Below are positions 24,414 through 32,031 of a stretch of 64,000 bases of DNA, in pieces. The notes under the pieces were generated by a model. The model had not been told where the DNA came from, did no database searches, and saw only the letters and a list, made by a program, of their open reading frames with translations. Positions within the stretch are counted from its first letter, which is position 1; each line of letters starts with the position of its first letter. Origin of the DNA: Sva-07 sp041685755 (GTDB lineage Bacteria; Actinomycetota; Acidimicrobiia; Acidimicrobiales; Ilumatobacteraceae); NCBI GenBank assembly GCA_041685755.1, contig JAWLFC010000005.1:1-64000 (forward strand). Direction: 5' to 3'. The position numbers and the translations under genes were made by a program.

Positions 24414-24827
24414 TCAGGAAATCGGTTCGAAGGCGAAGCCGATGGCTTCGGTGCCGTGATCGTCGGTGCCGAGCGAGTAGGTCGTCAGGCGCAGCTCCAT
24501 GCCGGTGTGGACGTGGTCGGCGTCGGGCTCGACGTTGCGCAGGTTGCCGCGCACGCTGGTGCCGTCGCAGTCGATCACCCCGGAGACGAACGGCACCTCG
24601 ACGCCGGGCGCCGCGAACGCGACGATCGTGAAGGTCCGCAGCGTCCCCTCGGTGGCGATCTTCACCGTCGTGAAGTCGGTGCCGAAACACGAGGCACACG
24701 CGTTGCGCCGGTCGAAGAACCGGGCACCGCAGTTGGTGCACTCGTTGGCGACGAGGTGGGGGTCGCCGTCGTCGAGTACGAGGTAGTCGACCAGCGGGAT
24801 ACGTGCCGGTGCAGCGGTGTCAGCCAT
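24414..24827 (-). CDS. DUF35 OB-fold, zinc-ribbon acyl-CoA-associated protein
   Basis: A 137-residue protein. A rubredoxin-like zinc ribbon (CTNCGARFFDRRNACASC) precedes an OB-fold domain with the Phe/Ala-rich strand 'LRTFTIVAFAAPGVEVPF'. DUF35 proteins partner SCP-x thiolases and related aldolases and bind the acyl-CoA substrate. It heads the two-gene operon with the thiolase. Confidence 0.87.
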   Translation of the reverse strand: MADTAAPARIPLVDYLVLDDGDPHLVANECTNCGARFFDRRNACASCFGTDFTTVKIATEGTLRTFTIVAFAAPGVEVPFVSGVIDCDGTSVRGNLRNVEPDADHVHTGMELRLTTYSLGTDDHGTEAIGFAFEPIS

Positions 24828-25124
24828 GCCCGCGAACGTACCGATCGGTCACCGTCGGCAACGAGCCGACGCACCGCTCGCCTGCTCGCACTGCGTCAGA
24901 CGAGGTTCGGGGTGGGTGTCCCCATCCGCCGTTGGGCAACGCTGCCGACCGGCACTACGGAACCACCCGCCCTCGCGTTGCGATGAGCCAGCCGCCCGGA
25001 TGTCGGCGTTTCCCTCATCGCTCGCCCATGTCACCCCGCCGCGACGAGCGAGGGGCCACGTATCGGGCTTCTCGCCCAGTACCGAGGGTCACTGCCACCG
25101 AACGCCGGTTCCGAGTTCATTCGC
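24828..25124. other. Intergenic region, nothing recognised
   Basis: About 297 bases between the start of the DUF35 gene and the end of the small orphan gene, both on the minus strand. Short open frames exist on both strands, but none has a plausible ribosome-binding site or protein-like composition. It presumably contains the DUF35 promoter. No repeat or tRNA-like fold was noticed. Confidence 0.5.
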
Positions 25125-25460
25125 TCAGGCGGCCGCCACGGGTTCATGGCGGTGGCGGCTGAGTCCGACGTCGATCGCGAGGTCGGTGAACAGGTCGGCC
25201 ATCTCGGACCGGTAGCGAAGCTGGGTCGTGGCCTCTGCGCCAGGGCGCAGACGGAAGCTGTTGGCCTCGTGGGTTTCCACTCCAGCGGAGCGGCTGCTCC
25301 GAACGTGCTCGGCGGCGGCGGCGTACAGGTCGGCGTGCGCCGGATCATCTTCCGTGAGCTCAGCGAGCGCTCCGAGCACCTTCTGCTGGTCGATCGTGCC
25401 GGCCACCTCCCCGTTCGAGACAACGAGTCCGATCGAGCGGGCGACGTCCATGATGTTCAT
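25125..25460 (-). CDS. Hypothetical small protein
   Basis: A 111-residue protein of unknown function. A strong GGAGG lies 7 bases before ATG 25460, and the composition looks like a real soluble, mostly helical protein (MNIMDVARSIGLVVSNGEV at the start, 'LTEDDPAHADLYAAAAEHV' in the middle, HEPVAAA at the end). No membrane segment, signal or Cys is present. It stands alone in a sparse region that also carries a toxin remnant. I do not recognise the family. Confidence 0.6.
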   Translation of the reverse strand: MNIMDVARSIGLVVSNGEVAGTIDQQKVLGALAELTEDDPAHADLYAAAAEHVRSSRSAGVETHEANSFRLRPGAEATTQLRYRSEMADLFTDLAIDVGLSRHRHEPVAAA

Positions 25461-25877
25461 CGTGATCCTCCATCGTGCCGGAACTCATCCGGCATGTGGG
25501 TCAACCGGCTTTCCCCGGCGAATATTGCATGACACCCGTCACCGTGCACGATGGCCGGACGTCCGACCGTTGCGACCTCGGCGCTCGGCATGCCCAGCGT
25601 GGACACGGCGTGTTCGTCGTCGGGCGCAGCGACATCGCACACGAACTGCACGGGACAGCTCGCTGGACGCGCCTGCGGACGCGTCGGCCTGCCGGCAACG
25701 GAACCGTGTCACACCGCTTCATTACGATGGATCGCGCCAGCGCGATCCATCCCCGGGGTCTGTCGATCAACCCGGTAGCTCGCTCCCGACTCCGGTCGAG
25801 AGGTCTGGATCGACGCCAGAACTTCGACGGTCACGCCGCCTACGTCGTCGTCGCGTTCGTCGCCAGCGGCTGAGCAT
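25461..25877. other. Gene-poor stretch with one strong inverted repeat
   Basis: About 417 bases without a supported gene. Overlapping open frames on both strands are rich in Arg and Pro and lack ribosome-binding sites. The only clear structure is the inverted repeat at 25727-25750. This may be decayed sequence next to the PIN remnant. Confidence 0.45.
25727..25750. repeat. 24-base inverted repeat
   Basis: Arms ATGGATCGCGC (25727-25737) and GCGCGATCCAT (25740-25750), a perfect 11-base match with only CA between. It lies in a gene-poor stretch downstream of the PIN remnant. No T-run follows on either strand. It could be a terminator, a recombination end or a protein-binding site. Confidence 0.6.
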
Positions 25878-26159
25878 TCACATCGGTTCGACACGCTCGA
25901 CGGTGGCGACTCGGCTGATGCTGCGATCGAACGAGGCGACACGACCGACTCCGGTGGTCTCCGCGCACGCCACCAGATACGCCTCCGCGAAGTCGAGACC
26001 GTCCACCTCGTAGATCTCCACCGCCCGCAGCAACAACGAAGGGTCCACGCTGATCACCGACTCGAAGGCGATCAATGCACGAATCGACTCGGCGATCGCC
26101 GGATGGTTGTCACCTGAGAGATCGTGGCGGAGTTCCCATCTGCCAGTATCGATCCGTGG
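25878..26159 (-). pseudogene. Remnant of a PIN-domain toxin gene
   Basis: The C-terminal two thirds look like a VapC-type PIN toxin: 'HPAIAESIRALIAFESVIS', then 'DGLDFAEAYLVACAE' with the conserved acidic D-F-A-E, then 'VASFDRSISRV' with the conserved Asp. The expected N-terminal DTN-x-L-x-R is replaced by IDTGRWELRHDLSGDN. No start codon gives a complete domain; the first in frame is TTG 26075. No antitoxin gene lies upstream, where a lipoprotein gene occupies the other strand. It is probably an inactive relic. Confidence 0.6.
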
Positions 26160-26512
26160 GATGGAGGCGGTGCGCCATGTTGAGCTCAGTCGTCGCCGCC
26201 ACCGTGGCCGGCTGCAGCTCGGACGAGTCGGCAGTGTGCATCTCCAACGACGTCGGAGATGTATGCGCTGTCGAATCCAGCGGAGCGATCACGTTCAGCG
26301 CGAGCGGACTGGCTCCGGGATCGGAGGTACAGGTCCTCGGACCCGAGGAACAATCCTTCATTCTGCAGATCGACGGCGGCGGGACATACGCTCCCCCGGC
26401 CGGATCGGTCGGCTTCCTGTACGCCTTCGCCAACACCGACCTCACATTCATCGTGACCGCCACCGATCGCCGCGGCGAGCTACTCGAAGGCGACATCGTC
26501 ATTTCCACTTGA
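26156..26512 (+). CDS. Small secreted lipoprotein, function unknown
   Basis: A 118-residue protein from GTG 26156. The signal peptide has a basic start (MGWRRCA), a hydrophobic core and the lipobox VAGC, followed by SSDES. The mature part (~98 residues) is beta-rich, with 'AITFSASGLAPGSEVQVLGP' and 'LTFIVTATDRRGELLEG', reminiscent of small Ig-like domains. Two Cys residues (VCISNDVGDVC) may form a disulphide. The start depends on accepting GTG; an internal ATG (26177) would lose the basic region. The exported fate is inferred from the signal. Confidence 0.6.
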   Translation: MGWRRCAMLSSVVAATVAGCSSDESAVCISNDVGDVCAVESSGAITFSASGLAPGSEVQVLGPEEQSFILQIDGGGTYAPPAGSVGFLYAFANTDLTFIVTATDRRGELLEGDIVIST

Positions 26513-26689
26513 TCGACGGTTGGCTACGGTGACCGCATGGCCACGGAGGGGGCTCGGGCGATTCCAGGCGTCACACGTGGTGAGGTCCATCGCCGAACTG
26601 CGGGTCGCCACTCGACGGCGCGCCCGTCATCGACGTCTGCGAGACGCCGCCGTGGCAAACCTCTGTCGTCGAGGCGCTAGACCGTCGCC

Positions 26690-27253
26690 GTGGACATCGG
26701 CACCGCCATGGGGGCGGGATGGTCGTCGGGCATCAGCGTGTACGGCGTGGTGGCGCTCGTCGGTGTCGCCGGCCGCGTCGGCTGGATCGAGGCGCCGTCG
26801 TTCGTCGAACAGTGGTGGGTGGTCGCCGCCGCCGTCGGGTTGTTCCTGGTCGAGTTCGTGATCGACAAGATCGCACTCGTCGATTCCGTCTGGGACGGCG
26901 TGCACACGTTCATCCGCCCGGCGGTGGGCGGCTACCTGATGAGCACGGCGACCGACACGCAGTTGTCGGTGCCGGCGCTCGCGGTGTCGGGCGTGCTCCT
27001 CGCATTGAGCAGCCACAGCGCGAAGGCGTCGACCCGACTCCTCGTGAACACGTCTCCCGAGCCGGTGTCGAACGTGGCGGTCAGCGCAGCGGAGGACGGG
27101 CTCGTCGTCGCGGTGATGGCGCTCGCGATCTCCCGGCCCGAGATCACCGTCGCCGTCGTGGCGCTCCTGACGATCGTCTCGGTCGTGATGGCGTTCGCGC
27201 TGTACCGGATCGCTCGCCGCGTCGGCCGGCGTTTCCGTTCCCCCCGTCGCTGA
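26690..27253 (+). CDS. DUF4126 integral membrane protein
   Basis: A 187-residue membrane protein from GTG 26690. 'TAMGAGWSSGISVYGVVALVGVAG' is not repeated elsewhere; spans occur at about residues 12-30, 44-60, 87-103 and 137-172, and 'HTFIRPAVGGYL' and 'LVNTSPEPVSNVAVSAAEDG' are characteristic of DUF4126. The function of the family is not established. The tail is Arg-rich and cytoplasmic. It is convergent with a hotdog thioesterase gene (16-base gap). Confidence 0.78.
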   Translation: MDIGTAMGAGWSSGISVYGVVALVGVAGRVGWIEAPSFVEQWWVVAAAVGLFLVEFVIDKIALVDSVWDGVHTFIRPAVGGYLMSTATDTQLSVPALAVSGVLLALSSHSAKASTRLLVNTSPEPVSNVAVSAAEDGLVVAVMALAISRPEITVAVVALLTIVSVVMAFALYRIARRVGRRFRSPRR

Positions 27254-27269
27254 TTCGTGACCGGGTTCG

Positions 27270-27716
27270 TCAGGACGACCGGGCGAGATCGACCAGCCAG
27301 GCGGGGAGGCGAGTGGGGCGTCCGTCCAACGTCGAACACCCGTGCACGGTCACCCCGGTCGATCGCACCGCCGTCTTGTCGCTCCCGTCGCCGACGGTCA
27401 CGAGATACGCCATCTGGAACGTCGCCCGGGTCACGCTCGCCAACCGGACGTGCACGTCGACCTCCTCGTCGAAGCGGACCGGTTGTCGGTACTGCACGAA
27501 CGACTCCAGCACCGGCGACTCGAGGCCGGCGTCGCGCCATTCGGTGAACGGATGACCGATGTGGCGCAGGTAGGCCACCCGGGCCTCTTCGAAGTAGTGC
27601 AGGTAGTTGCTGTGATGCACGATGCCCATGGCATCGGTCTCGACGAAGCGCACGCGGATGCGGTGCACGAACTCGTAGTCGCCCGGCACGGTCGAGGGTT
27701 CGATGGAGAGCCGCAC
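27270..27716 (-). CDS. Hotdog acyl-CoA thioesterase (YbgC/4-hydroxybenzoyl-CoA type)
   Basis: A 148-residue single-hotdog protein. The family motif is 'FVETDAMGIVHHSNYLHYFE', with the catalytic Asp in D-A-M-G and the VHH-x-x-Y-x-x-x-x-E pattern. It hydrolyses acyl-CoA esters. GTG 27716 is chosen as the first start that keeps the whole domain. It is divergent from the tRNA deacylase gene 25 bases away. Confidence 0.85.
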   Translation of the reverse strand: MRLSIEPSTVPGDYEFVHRIRVRFVETDAMGIVHHSNYLHYFEEARVAYLRHIGHPFTEWRDAGLESPVLESFVQYRQPVRFDEEVDVHVRLASVTRATFQMAYLVTVGDGSDKTAVRSTGVTVHGCSTLDGRPTRLPAWLVDLARSS

Positions 27717-27741
27717 GGCCCGGACCCTACAGTCGGGTGCG

Positions 27742-28206
27742 ATGACGCCCGCAGTGCTCGCGCTCGCCGCCGCCGGCATCGCCCACACGATCCACGAGTA
27801 CGAGCACAGCGACGACCTGCGCGACTTCGGTCGCGAGGCCGCCGACGCACTCGGCCTCGACGCCGACGAGGTGTTCAAGACGCTCGTCGTCGTCGCCGAC
27901 GGCGACCTCGTCGTCGCCGTCGTGCCCGTGAGCTGCCAACTCTCGATGAAGCGGGTCGCGGCCGCCGTCGGCGCCAAGCGCGCGGTGATGTGCGACCCCG
28001 CCGTCGCCGAACGGTCGTCGGGCTACATCGTCGGTGGGATCAGCCCGATCGGTCAACGCCGACCGTTGCCGACCGTCGTCGACGAGACGGTCGAACTGTT
28101 CGACACGATCTACGTCAGCGGGGGCCGGCGGGGACTGGACATCGGCCTCGCCCCGGCCGACCTGATCCGCGTGCTCGATGCCGTCGTCGCACCGATCACC
28201 GCCTGA
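27742..28206 (+). CDS. YbaK/EbsC aminoacyl-tRNA deacylase
   Basis: A 154-residue protein of the YbaK group, which hydrolyses mischarged Cys-tRNA(Pro). Motifs include 'DEVFKTLVVVADGDLVVAVV' and 'GYIVGGISPIGQRRPLPTVV'. The catalytic Lys is in VFKTL. It is a cytoplasmic translation-quality enzyme and is apparently monocistronic. Confidence 0.88.
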   Translation: MTPAVLALAAAGIAHTIHEYEHSDDLRDFGREAADALGLDADEVFKTLVVVADGDLVVAVVPVSCQLSMKRVAAAVGAKRAVMCDPAVAERSSGYIVGGISPIGQRRPLPTVVDETVELFDTIYVSGGRRGLDIGLAPADLIRVLDAVVAPITA

Positions 28207-28223
28207 TCTCGCTCGAACGTCCC

Positions 28224-29117
28224 TCAGCGGGCCGGGTGGCGCATCAGCGCCTCGATGCGCGCCACCCGGGTGCGAGCGGGCGGGTGCGAGGCACCGAGGC
28301 GCGCTCGCCATCCGATCGGGCGATTGCCGGCGCCGCTCGCCAGCACCTGGCGCAGCGCACTCGCCAACTCGCGGCCGAAGCCCATCCGGACCGCACGTCG
28401 ATCGGCCTCGAACTCCGAGGAGTGCCCGACGAGGTTCGCCAGCGCCTCGCTCCCGCGCAGCGAGGCGGTGAACACCCACGAGAGCGCACCGACGACGGCG
28501 GCGACGACGTTGCCGAGTGCCGAGATCAGCGGCGAGTCCCGGCCGAAACTGCCGGCGGCGGCGTGTGCCACGTTCTCCAGGAACACCCCGATGCGGGCGA
28601 GCAGCACCACCGGGGCCGACAGCCAGTGCCCGACCGTCAGCGCCACGGTGTGCAGGCCGAGGTGGTGGCTCAACTCGTGGGCGAGCACGCCGCGCAACTG
28701 GCCCCGCGACAGTTCCTCCACCGCGTACGTCGTGACGACGACGAGGTGGCCGCCGCAGGCGAACGCGTTCAGTTCGTCCGACGGGAGGACCCGCACGACG
28801 AACCGGTCGGCCGGGACGTCGTTGGCCTGCGCGATCTGAGCCCACAGCGGAGCGATCACGTCGGCCTCCGCCGACGTCGGCCGGCGGGCGCCGAGCAGCG
28901 GCGTGAGGACCAGGACCTGGATCGGGCGGACGAACAGGCCCAGCCCCGCCACGAGGAACACGAGCGCGAACGACCAGAACGACACGCCGGTCAGCCAACC
29001 GATCGGTGCCCAGACCACCACCAGCGCGAGGAAGGAGAAGGGCATCATCGCGACGACGGGCGCGAACGACCAGATCGCACTGCGGTCGACGCGTCGAGCG
29101 CCACGTTGTCCTCCCAT
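28224..29117 (-). CDS. M48-family membrane metalloprotease (HtpX-like)
   Basis: A 297-residue protease with two N-terminal spans (about residues 15-60), a zinc motif 'VLAHELSHHLG' (HExxH) and a third ligand in 'HSSEFEADRRAVRMG'. The order 'ELNAFACGGHLVVVTTYAVE' before the motif is standard. It would cleave membrane or misfolded proteins. ATG 29117 is preferred; GTG 29138 in the same frame adds seven residues, and neither has a clear ribosome-binding site. Confidence 0.87.
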   Translation of the reverse strand: MGGQRGARRVDRSAIWSFAPVVAMMPFSFLALVVVWAPIGWLTGVSFWSFALVFLVAGLGLFVRPIQVLVLTPLLGARRPTSAEADVIAPLWAQIAQANDVPADRFVVRVLPSDELNAFACGGHLVVVTTYAVEELSRGQLRGVLAHELSHHLGLHTVALTVGHWLSAPVVLLARIGVFLENVAHAAAGSFGRDSPLISALGNVVAAVVGALSWVFTASLRGSEALANLVGHSSEFEADRRAVRMGFGRELASALRQVLASGAGNRPIGWRARLGASHPPARTRVARIEALMRHPAR

Positions 29118-29154
29118 CGCGGTGGTCACGATACGCACCGTGGTCGACGCTGAC

Positions 29155-29166
29155 GAGGGGTCTGAT
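29155..29166. repeat. Half copy of the constant-tip palindrome
   Basis: GAGGGGTCTGA lies in the 156-base gap between the divergent M48 and HD-GYP genes. It matches the left half of the AGGGGTCTGACCCCT core at 3880-3894 and 11995-12009, then diverges into TGTTGTTCAAG with no complementary right arm. It may be a decayed copy. Confidence 0.45.
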
Positions 29167-29273
29167 GTTGTTCAAGATCGCCCGGATTCATCGCTCGCTC
29201 CCCGTCGGGCTGGTTACTGTCGGCACGGCTTCAGGACAACAGGTCCGAGTGACGGGGCGAGCGAAGGATCAAC

Positions 29274-31004
29274 GTGCAGGACGCATCGACGAAGGAGCTG
29301 AGCATCGAGCGACAACGGGCTCGATCGATCCTCGACGACTCCACAGTGATTCGCCCGGTCGACACCGAGCGGGCCCGCCAACTCGCGCTCGACGCTCGTG
29401 TGCTGGCACGGGCGTGCGGCTCGACCGACCTCGAGGGTGAGGCGCTCTACCAGCTCGCTTCGATCGCCCACCAGGCTGGCCGCACCGAGTACGCGTTCGC
29501 CCTCGCGTCGGAGGCCGTCGAGCTCGCCGAGCCCAACGAGACGAGCCTCACCCTGGCCTGGTCGTTGCACCTGATCGGCGTCGTCTACTACCAGGCGAGC
29601 AACTACCCGGACGCACTCGACCACTGCCTGCAGGCACTGCAGGTGTACCGGGCCACCGATCACGTCGTCGACGAAGGGCGCATCCTGCACTCCATCGCCG
29701 CCATCTACCAGTCGATGGCCGACTACGAACGGGCGATCGGCACCTACGAGAGTGCGTTGGCGGTCAACGAGGCCCTGCGGCGACCCGACGTCGATGCGAT
29801 GGTGCTCGGCAACCTGGCCCGCATCCGCGGACGGCGCGGCGAGCACCTCGAGGCGGTCGGCCTCGGTCGCCGGGCGGTGGAGCTGGCCCGGGCCCATGCG
29901 CCCCACCTCGTCGGCAGCCTGCTGGCCGATCTCGCCGAGGCTCACGTCGGCCTGAGCGACCACGACACCGCGGCTGCGTGTTTCGCCGAGGCTCGCGACG
30001 ACTGGGCCCGTCGCTGTGCCGGTGGCACGCCGCTCAGCCCAGCCGAACAGCTCGGCGTCATGGTGGCCGAGGGCCGTGTCGCGCTGCGCAGCGGTCACGT
30101 CGACGGGGCGATCTCGACGCTGCTGGCCGCGCTCGACCTGGCCGATCGCACCGACCACCGGGAACTGGAGTTGGAGATCCACGACCTGCTGGCGATCGCC
30201 TGCAAGCAGTCGGGGCGGTTCCCCGAGGCGCTGGAGCATCGGGAACGGCACTTCGCCCTGCACCGGGAGATCTTCACCGATGCCGCCGACCTGCGGCTGC
30301 GCACCATCCAGGTCGCGCACGACAACGAGACGGCACGTCAGCTCGCCGAGATCACGCGCCTGACCACGACCGGGTTGGTCGCCGACTTCGCAGCCAGCCA
30401 CGCCGACGTCGACGCCTACCACCTGGAGGCGTTCGAGCGGGTGGCGGCGCTGGCGGAGTTCCGCGGTGGGAACACCACCAAGCACACCAGCGCGGTGGGT
30501 GATCTCGCGGCCGAGATCGGCCATGCGATCGGTCAGCATCCGGAATGGTGCGAACGGCTCCGGCTGGCGGCCCGACTGCACGACATCGGCAAGGTGGCGG
30601 TGTCCGACACCGTGTTGCTGAAGCCCGGTCCGCTGACCATCGACGAGTACGACGAGGTGAAGCAGCACACGGTGCTCGGGCGGCGCCTGCTCTCGGGTGT
30701 CAGCACCGAGCTGTTCCAGCTCGCCGCCGAGGTCGCCTGGTCGCACCACGAATGGTGGGACGGCTCCGGCTATCCGAACGGACTCAGCGGTCTGGCGATC
30801 CCGTTGTCGGGTCGGATCGTCACGATCGCCGACGTGTTCGACTCGCTGCTGACGCGCCGGGTGTACAAGCAGGAGTGGGACCTTGCCGAGTCGGTCCGGT
30901 TCATGATGGCGGGCTCCGGTACGCAGTTCCAGCCCGACCTCGTCGACGCGTTCGTGTCGGTGATGGTCGCCCGGCATCCCGAACTCGCCGGCCAGCTCGG
31001 CTGA
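29274..31004 (+). CDS. TPR-domain HD-GYP phosphodiesterase (probable c-di-GMP hydrolase)
   Basis: A 576-residue protein. About the first 350 residues are TPR-like helical repeats (for example 'LHLIGVVYYQASNYPDALDH' and 'SIAAIYQSMADYERAIGTYE'). The C-terminal HD-GYP domain has 'AARLHDIGKVAVSD' (HD pair) and 'HHEWWDGSGYPNGLSG' (GYP). Such enzymes degrade cyclic di-GMP to GMP. AAGGA precedes GTG 29274. There is no receiver domain, so the TPR region probably takes the place of the sensor through a protein partner. Confidence 0.88.
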   Translation: MQDASTKELSIERQRARSILDDSTVIRPVDTERARQLALDARVLARACGSTDLEGEALYQLASIAHQAGRTEYAFALASEAVELAEPNETSLTLAWSLHLIGVVYYQASNYPDALDHCLQALQVYRATDHVVDEGRILHSIAAIYQSMADYERAIGTYESALAVNEALRRPDVDAMVLGNLARIRGRRGEHLEAVGLGRRAVELARAHAPHLVGSLLADLAEAHVGLSDHDTAAACFAEARDDWARRCAGGTPLSPAEQLGVMVAEGRVALRSGHVDGAISTLLAALDLADRTDHRELELEIHDLLAIACKQSGRFPEALEHRERHFALHREIFTDAADLRLRTIQVAHDNETARQLAEITRLTTTGLVADFAASHADVDAYHLEAFERVAALAEFRGGNTTKHTSAVGDLAAEIGHAIGQHPEWCERLRLAARLHDIGKVAVSDTVLLKPGPLTIDEYDEVKQHTVLGRRLLSGVSTELFQLAAEVAWSHHEWWDGSGYPNGLSGLAIPLSGRIVTIADVFDSLLTRRVYKQEWDLAESVRFMMAGSGTQFQPDLVDAFVSVMVARHPELAGQLG

Positions 31005-31007
31005 GGT

Positions 31008-31625
31008 TCACCGAGCAGTCTCGCCCAGGGCGTTCGCGACCCAGCGCCGCACGAACGCCGCCAGCTCGTCGACGTCGACGTCGCCACCGAGACGACCGTT
31101 GCGGTACGAGTTGGAGAACGACGACACCGCACCGAGCACGCCGACGGCCACGAGGTCGGCAGGGGCGTCGTCGATGTCACCGCCACGTTGGCCCTCCTCG
31201 ACGAGGCGGCGCACGTCGTCGAGGTAGACGCCGGCACCCTCGGCGAGCACGTCGGCGACCTCGGGGTCGCTGCGCTCGACGTCGAGCAGGGCGAAGTAGG
31301 CGGCATGGTCGGCCATGAACCGGACGCTGGCCTCGGCGCCGTCGGCGATGCGGTCGACGGCACTGGCGCTCGGGTCGAGCACGGCACCCTGTGCCCGCCG
31401 CAGGCGGAGCCGCATCGTGCGCACGAGTTCGGCGAACAGCGCTCCCTTGGTGGGGAAGTACCAGTAGAAGAGGCCCTTGGCGACGCCGGCGGCGGTGCAG
31501 ATGTCGGCGATGCGCGTCGCCGAGTAGCCCCGTTCGGCGAACAGCTCGCCAGCCGCGTCGAGGAGCTGCTGCTTGCGTTCGAGGCCGTGCTCGGTGTGCT
31601 GGCGCTCCTGGTCGACGGTCTCCAC
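31008..31625 (-). CDS. TetR-family transcriptional regulator
   Basis: A 205-residue regulator. The HTH lies at about residues 17-60 ('ELFAERGYSATRIADICTAA' followed by VAKGLFYWYFPTKGAL). GTG 31625 is chosen because it keeps a 15-residue polar lead before the HTH. The gap to the divergent ferredoxin gene contains an 18-base palindrome (31644-31661), its likely operator. It is convergent with the HD-GYP gene. Confidence 0.87.
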   Translation of the reverse strand: METVDQERQHTEHGLERKQQLLDAAGELFAERGYSATRIADICTAAGVAKGLFYWYFPTKGALFAELVRTMRLRLRRAQGAVLDPSASAVDRIADGAEASVRFMADHAAYFALLDVERSDPEVADVLAEGAGVYLDDVRRLVEEGQRGGDIDDAPADLVAVGVLGAVSSFSNSYRNGRLGGDVDVDELAAFVRRWVANALGETAR

Positions 31626-31643
31626 GGCGACAGTCCAACCGAT

Positions 31644-31661
31644 CTTGACCCACGGGTCAAG
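31644..31661. promoter_or_regulatory. Probable TetR operator
   Basis: CTTGACCCACGGGTCAAG: two perfect 8-base arms separated by AC. It sits between the divergent TetR and ferredoxin genes, 18 bases before the TetR start and 33 bases before the ferredoxin start, a position suited to control of both. The TTGACC part may double as a -35 box. Confidence 0.75.
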
Positions 31662-31694
31662 GCGGCCGGCGGCGCACGAGTACCATCGGCGGCG

Positions 31695-32006
31695 ATGGCC
31701 GGTACCCGCGACGAGCGCATCTCGACCCGGACGCGCAACGACAAGTGGCGCAACGATCCGCTGCGAATCGAGATGTCGGAGTGCATCAACTGCGACGCCT
31801 GCCTGCGGCACTGCCCGCCGCACTTCGGCGCGATCTTCAACCACGGGCCCGACGTGATCATCATCCCCGAGCTGTGCAGCGGCTGCGACAAGTGCCTGCC
31901 CGCCTGCCCGGTCGACTGCATCTATCCCGATCCCGACTGGCGGTCGACGACGGTTCCCGACGACTGGTGGGACGAACCCGCGGGCCCCGACGATCCGTAC
32001 CGATGA
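31695..32006 (+). CDS. Ferredoxin with two [4Fe-4S] motifs
   Basis: A 103-residue ferredoxin. Cluster ligands are in 'CINCDACLRHCP' and 'CSGCDKCLPACPVDC', the second complete for one cubane. The N-terminal 25 residues are basic and unusual for a ferredoxin (RDERISTRTRNDKWRN), and the C-terminus is acidic and Trp-rich (DDWWDEPAG). It carries electrons in the cytoplasm. A TetR operator lies in its promoter, so it is probably induced by that regulator's ligand. Confidence 0.9.
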   Translation: MAGTRDERISTRTRNDKWRNDPLRIEMSECINCDACLRHCPPHFGAIFNHGPDVIIIPELCSGCDKCLPACPVDCIYPDPDWRSTTVPDDWWDEPAGPDDPYR

Positions 32007-32031
32007 CCGGAATCGTGTAGAAACGGGGGCC

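Noticed and set aside
25475..25873. Plus-strand open frame of about 130 codons in the sparse region
   Set aside because: Arg-rich, no ribosome-binding site, overlaps other open frames equally and contains the inverted repeat.
25878..26159. Functional VapBC toxin-antitoxin pair
   Set aside because: The toxin lacks its N-terminal catalytic strand and start codon, and no antitoxin gene precedes it.
26520..26689. Small frames before the DUF4126 gene, one reading PVIDVCETPPWQTSVVEAL
   Set aside because: The segment looks protein-like for ~20 residues but has no start codon and stop codons close upstream; not enough to call a gene.
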